NCBI GenBank assembly: GCA_002408085.1
Contig: DHQL01000027.1
Location: 1 to 10,292 of the forward strand
Direction: 5' to 3'
Source: Spirochaeta sp. UBA5339
GTDB taxonomy: Bacteria; Spirochaetota; Spirochaetia; DSM-2461
DNA: 10,292 nucleotides
Shown here: piece after piece, positions 9,098 through 10,292 of the stretch
Position numbering within the stretch: position 1 is the first letter of the stretch
How the letters are laid out: the number at the start of each line of letters is the position of its first letter
The notes under the pieces: generated by a model
Databases searched by the model: none
The model's input: the letters and a program-made list of their open reading frames with translations, nothing else
What the model was told of the DNA's origin: nothing
Made by a program: the position numbers and the translations under genes

Positions 9098-9573
9098 TGA
9101 AAAAACATACCATATCAATTCTCTGTGACGACGTTCCCGGCGTTATGACCAGAATCTCCGGTCTTTTTTCCCGCCGTGGTTTCAATATTGAGAGTCTCTC
9201 GGTAGGAACAACTGATCAGCCCGGAAAGAGCCGTTTTACCATCGTTGTCAACGGTGATGATACCGTTCTGGAGCAGGTGCGGAAGCAGCTTCAGAAGCTG
9301 ATTAATGTGATAAATGTCTGGGATTACAAGGAAGAATCCATTGTTGCCAGAGAGCATGCCCTGCTGAAGGTCAGGGCCGAAAGAAAACACCGGGGAGAGC
9401 TGCTGCAGCTTGTTTCCTCAATTCAAGCCCGGATTATCGATGCTTCAAGCGATGTCTGGACCCTTGAAATTACGGGTGATACCGATGATGTGAGCAGTTT
9501 TATTGATCTTTTCCGTCACTATGAGATCATTGAATCCATAAGAACTGGAAAAATTGCTTTGAAAAGAGGCTGA
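9094..9573 (+). CDS. ilvN: Acetohydroxyacid synthase, regulatory (small) subunit
   Basis: This 159-aa protein binds the ilvB product, raises its activity and usually gives feedback inhibition by valine or other branched-chain amino acids. Residues 4-75 are the N-terminal ACT domain, with HTISILCDDVPGVMTRISGLF, the Arg-Arg-Gly-Phe-Asn-Ile-Glu-Ser-Leu signature and the strand SRFTIVVNG. Residues about 85-157 are the second, ACT-like domain (HALLKVRA, then RIIDASSDVWTLEITG). The length is typical of IlvN/IlvH. The start may be ATG 9094 (4-nt overlap with the ilvB stop) or the next ATG at 9097, which is better spaced (6 nt) from GGAGG 9086-9090; the difference is one Met. An intrinsic terminator follows, and no ilvC is linked. 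Confidence 0.95.
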   Translation: MMKKHTISILCDDVPGVMTRISGLFSRRGFNIESLSVGTTDQPGKSRFTIVVNGDDTVLEQVRKQLQKLINVINVWDYKEESIVAREHALLKVRAERKHRGELLQLVSSIQARIIDASSDVWTLEITGDTDDVSSFIDLFRHYEIIESIRTGKIALKRG

Positions 9574-9587
9574 TATCTCGTTATAAT
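9559..9587 (+). promoter_or_regulatory. Sigma70-type promoter at the ilvN end, for the 182-aa gene
   Basis: TTGAAA (9559-9564, inside ilvN) and a perfect TATAAT (9582-9587) are 17 nt apart. The predicted start is near 9594, inside the left arm of the terminator at 9592-9622. The next gene on this strand begins at 9668. Confidence 0.7.
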
Positions 9588-9591
9588 GAAC

Positions 9592-9622
9592 ATGGGGAGT
9601 TTTCATGATTCCCCATTTTTTT
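9592..9622 (+). terminator. Intrinsic terminator of ilvBN
   Basis: ATGGGGA (9592-9598) pairs with TCCCCAT (9610-9616), extended inward by a G-U and a U-A pair around a 7-nt loop, then seven T (9616-9622). It lies 18 nt past the ilvN stop. Transcripts from the promoter at 9559-9587 would lack only its first one or two bases. Confidence 0.85.
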
Positions 9623-9667
9623 ATGCAGAAGCGGTACCCGATAGTTTGTACCTCTAAAGGAGATTTT

Positions 9668-10216
9668 ATGGCAAAAATTCTTGATCTTTTTGATGCCTTT
9701 GAAAGTGGAGATCTGCCCAATGAGGGTGGTTATATAATCAGTAACTTTTTTCAGAACAACAGCTCTTATACCCGATTCGAGATGATTTCCTATGGGAATG
9801 TAAAAGATATCTACAAGAATGAGGAGGGGATCACCTTTCAGGCCGATGGTCTGAAGCTCTTTGTGCTTGTGGAGCCGCCTTCCTATCCCAATAAGCATGT
9901 GGAGCCCTGTTACAGGGATGACGCCCATAAAATACCCTACCGGTTTAAAGAGGTGGAAACTTATACCACTAAAAGACAGGAAAAAATAATGGTAGGCAAG
10001 GAACCCGTAGAGACCTATACGGCATTTACCATTATGAATGAAACCGGGGAGAATCAGTCCTTTATTGTTCATAAGGGCGAGGGTATTATTGATTCATTGA
10101 AGAACTACTTCTCTCAGGTTTTATGGAAGAATGTAAATATCGGACGTAATGATGCAAAATCTGCCTCGGATATGATCGGCAAGGTTCTGCCTCAGATTAT
10201 CAATCCCTTCGGCTGA
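9668..10216 (+). CDS. Unrecognised 182-aa cytoplasmic protein
   Basis: I do not recognise this family. It has no signal peptide, membrane segment or metal motif. The N-terminal part (1-70) looks alpha/beta, with an aromatic stretch around YIISNFFQN and the strand GLKLFVLVEPP (61-71). A charged middle (about 80-112) contains PCYRDDAHKIPYRFKEVETYTTKRQ, beginning at Pro80, and the C-terminal part ends in helices and the tail INPFG. ATG 9668 is preceded by AAAGGAG (9656-9662) at 5 nt, so I take it over the in-frame ATG at 9605, which falls inside the ilvBN terminator hairpin and has no ribosome site. It has its own promoter just before the terminator and is probably monocistronic. No role in amino acid synthesis can be inferred. 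Confidence 0.85.
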   Translation: MAKILDLFDAFESGDLPNEGGYIISNFFQNNSSYTRFEMISYGNVKDIYKNEEGITFQADGLKLFVLVEPPSYPNKHVEPCYRDDAHKIPYRFKEVETYTTKRQEKIMVGKEPVETYTAFTIMNETGENQSFIVHKGEGIIDSLKNYFSQVLWKNVNIGRNDAKSASDMIGKVLPQIINPFG

Positions 10217-10270
10217 TCTCTCTGAATTTTCTTGCGCACATTATTAGACAATACTGTTTGGCTTATAAAA

Positions 10271-10292
10271 GAAAAACCCTTCCACGTGGAAG
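10271..10292. terminator. Hairpin cut by the window end, probable terminator
   Basis: A run gaaaaaccc leads into a perfect 14-bp palindrome, CTTCCACGTGGAAG (10279-10292), which ends at the window edge. If the sequence continues with ggg and a T run, this is a two-way intrinsic terminator; the A run before the stem already suits termination from the minus strand. The rest of 10217-10270 shows no gene. Confidence 0.45.

Noticed and set aside
8450..9118. 222-codon minus-strand frame across ilvB and ilvN
   Set aside because: It mirrors conserved ilvB codons and crosses the ilvB/ilvN junction; no coding signal of its own.
9605..9667. Upstream ATG start for the 182-aa gene
   Set aside because: It lies in the ilvBN terminator loop and has no ribosome site; ATG 9668 follows AAAGGAG.
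10217..10270. Promoter near TATAAA 10265-10270
   Set aside because: The best -35-like partner (TTAGAC) is only about 14 nt away and poorly matched.

Overview
The window most likely comes from a free-living or host-associated spirochaete of the Treponema/Spirochaeta group, with moderate GC content and the standard genetic code. The main reason is the trio at 695-6305. It matches the Treponema pallidum order cytoplasmic filament protein CfpA (TP0748), conserved hypothetical (TP0747) and 'pyruvate phosphate dikinase' (TP0746). I recognised this from memory of the families; no search was run.

Layout. (1) 1-513: the 3' end of a gene for a LysM-type protein, starting in a tandem 15-bp repeat, followed by a weak AT-rich terminator. 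(2) 608-6355: an operon with a good sigma70-type promoter, cfpA, a 327-aa protein (1-nt gap), a PPDK-family protein (27-nt gap) and a strong terminator. (3) 6414-7292, minus strand: a J-domain protein, convergent with the operon and possibly leaderless. (4) 7331-9622: a possible 19-codon ORF, a promoter with a dyad on its start site, then ilvB and ilvN (acetohydroxyacid synthase) with overlapping ends and a terminator. (5) 9668-10216: an unrecognised 182-aa cytoplasmic protein with its own promoter, whose start point falls inside the ilvBN terminator. (6) 10217-10292: the first half of a hairpin cut by the window end.

How the genes may work together. ilvB and ilvN form one enzyme for the first common step of branched-chain amino acid synthesis; no ilvC or ilvD follows. 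The filament operon is the most interesting part. The PPDK-like protein keeps the phosphohistidine and PEP/pyruvate residues, but the residues expected for ATP binding are replaced. The protein encoded just before it ends in a domain that resembles HPr by eye. This suggests, as a hypothesis only, a PEP-fed phosphotransfer pair (EI-like plus HPr-like) encoded with a cytoskeletal filament rather than a metabolic PPDK. No tRNA, rRNA, CRISPR array, insertion sequence or phage gene was seen, and no stretch over 300 bases lacks a gene.
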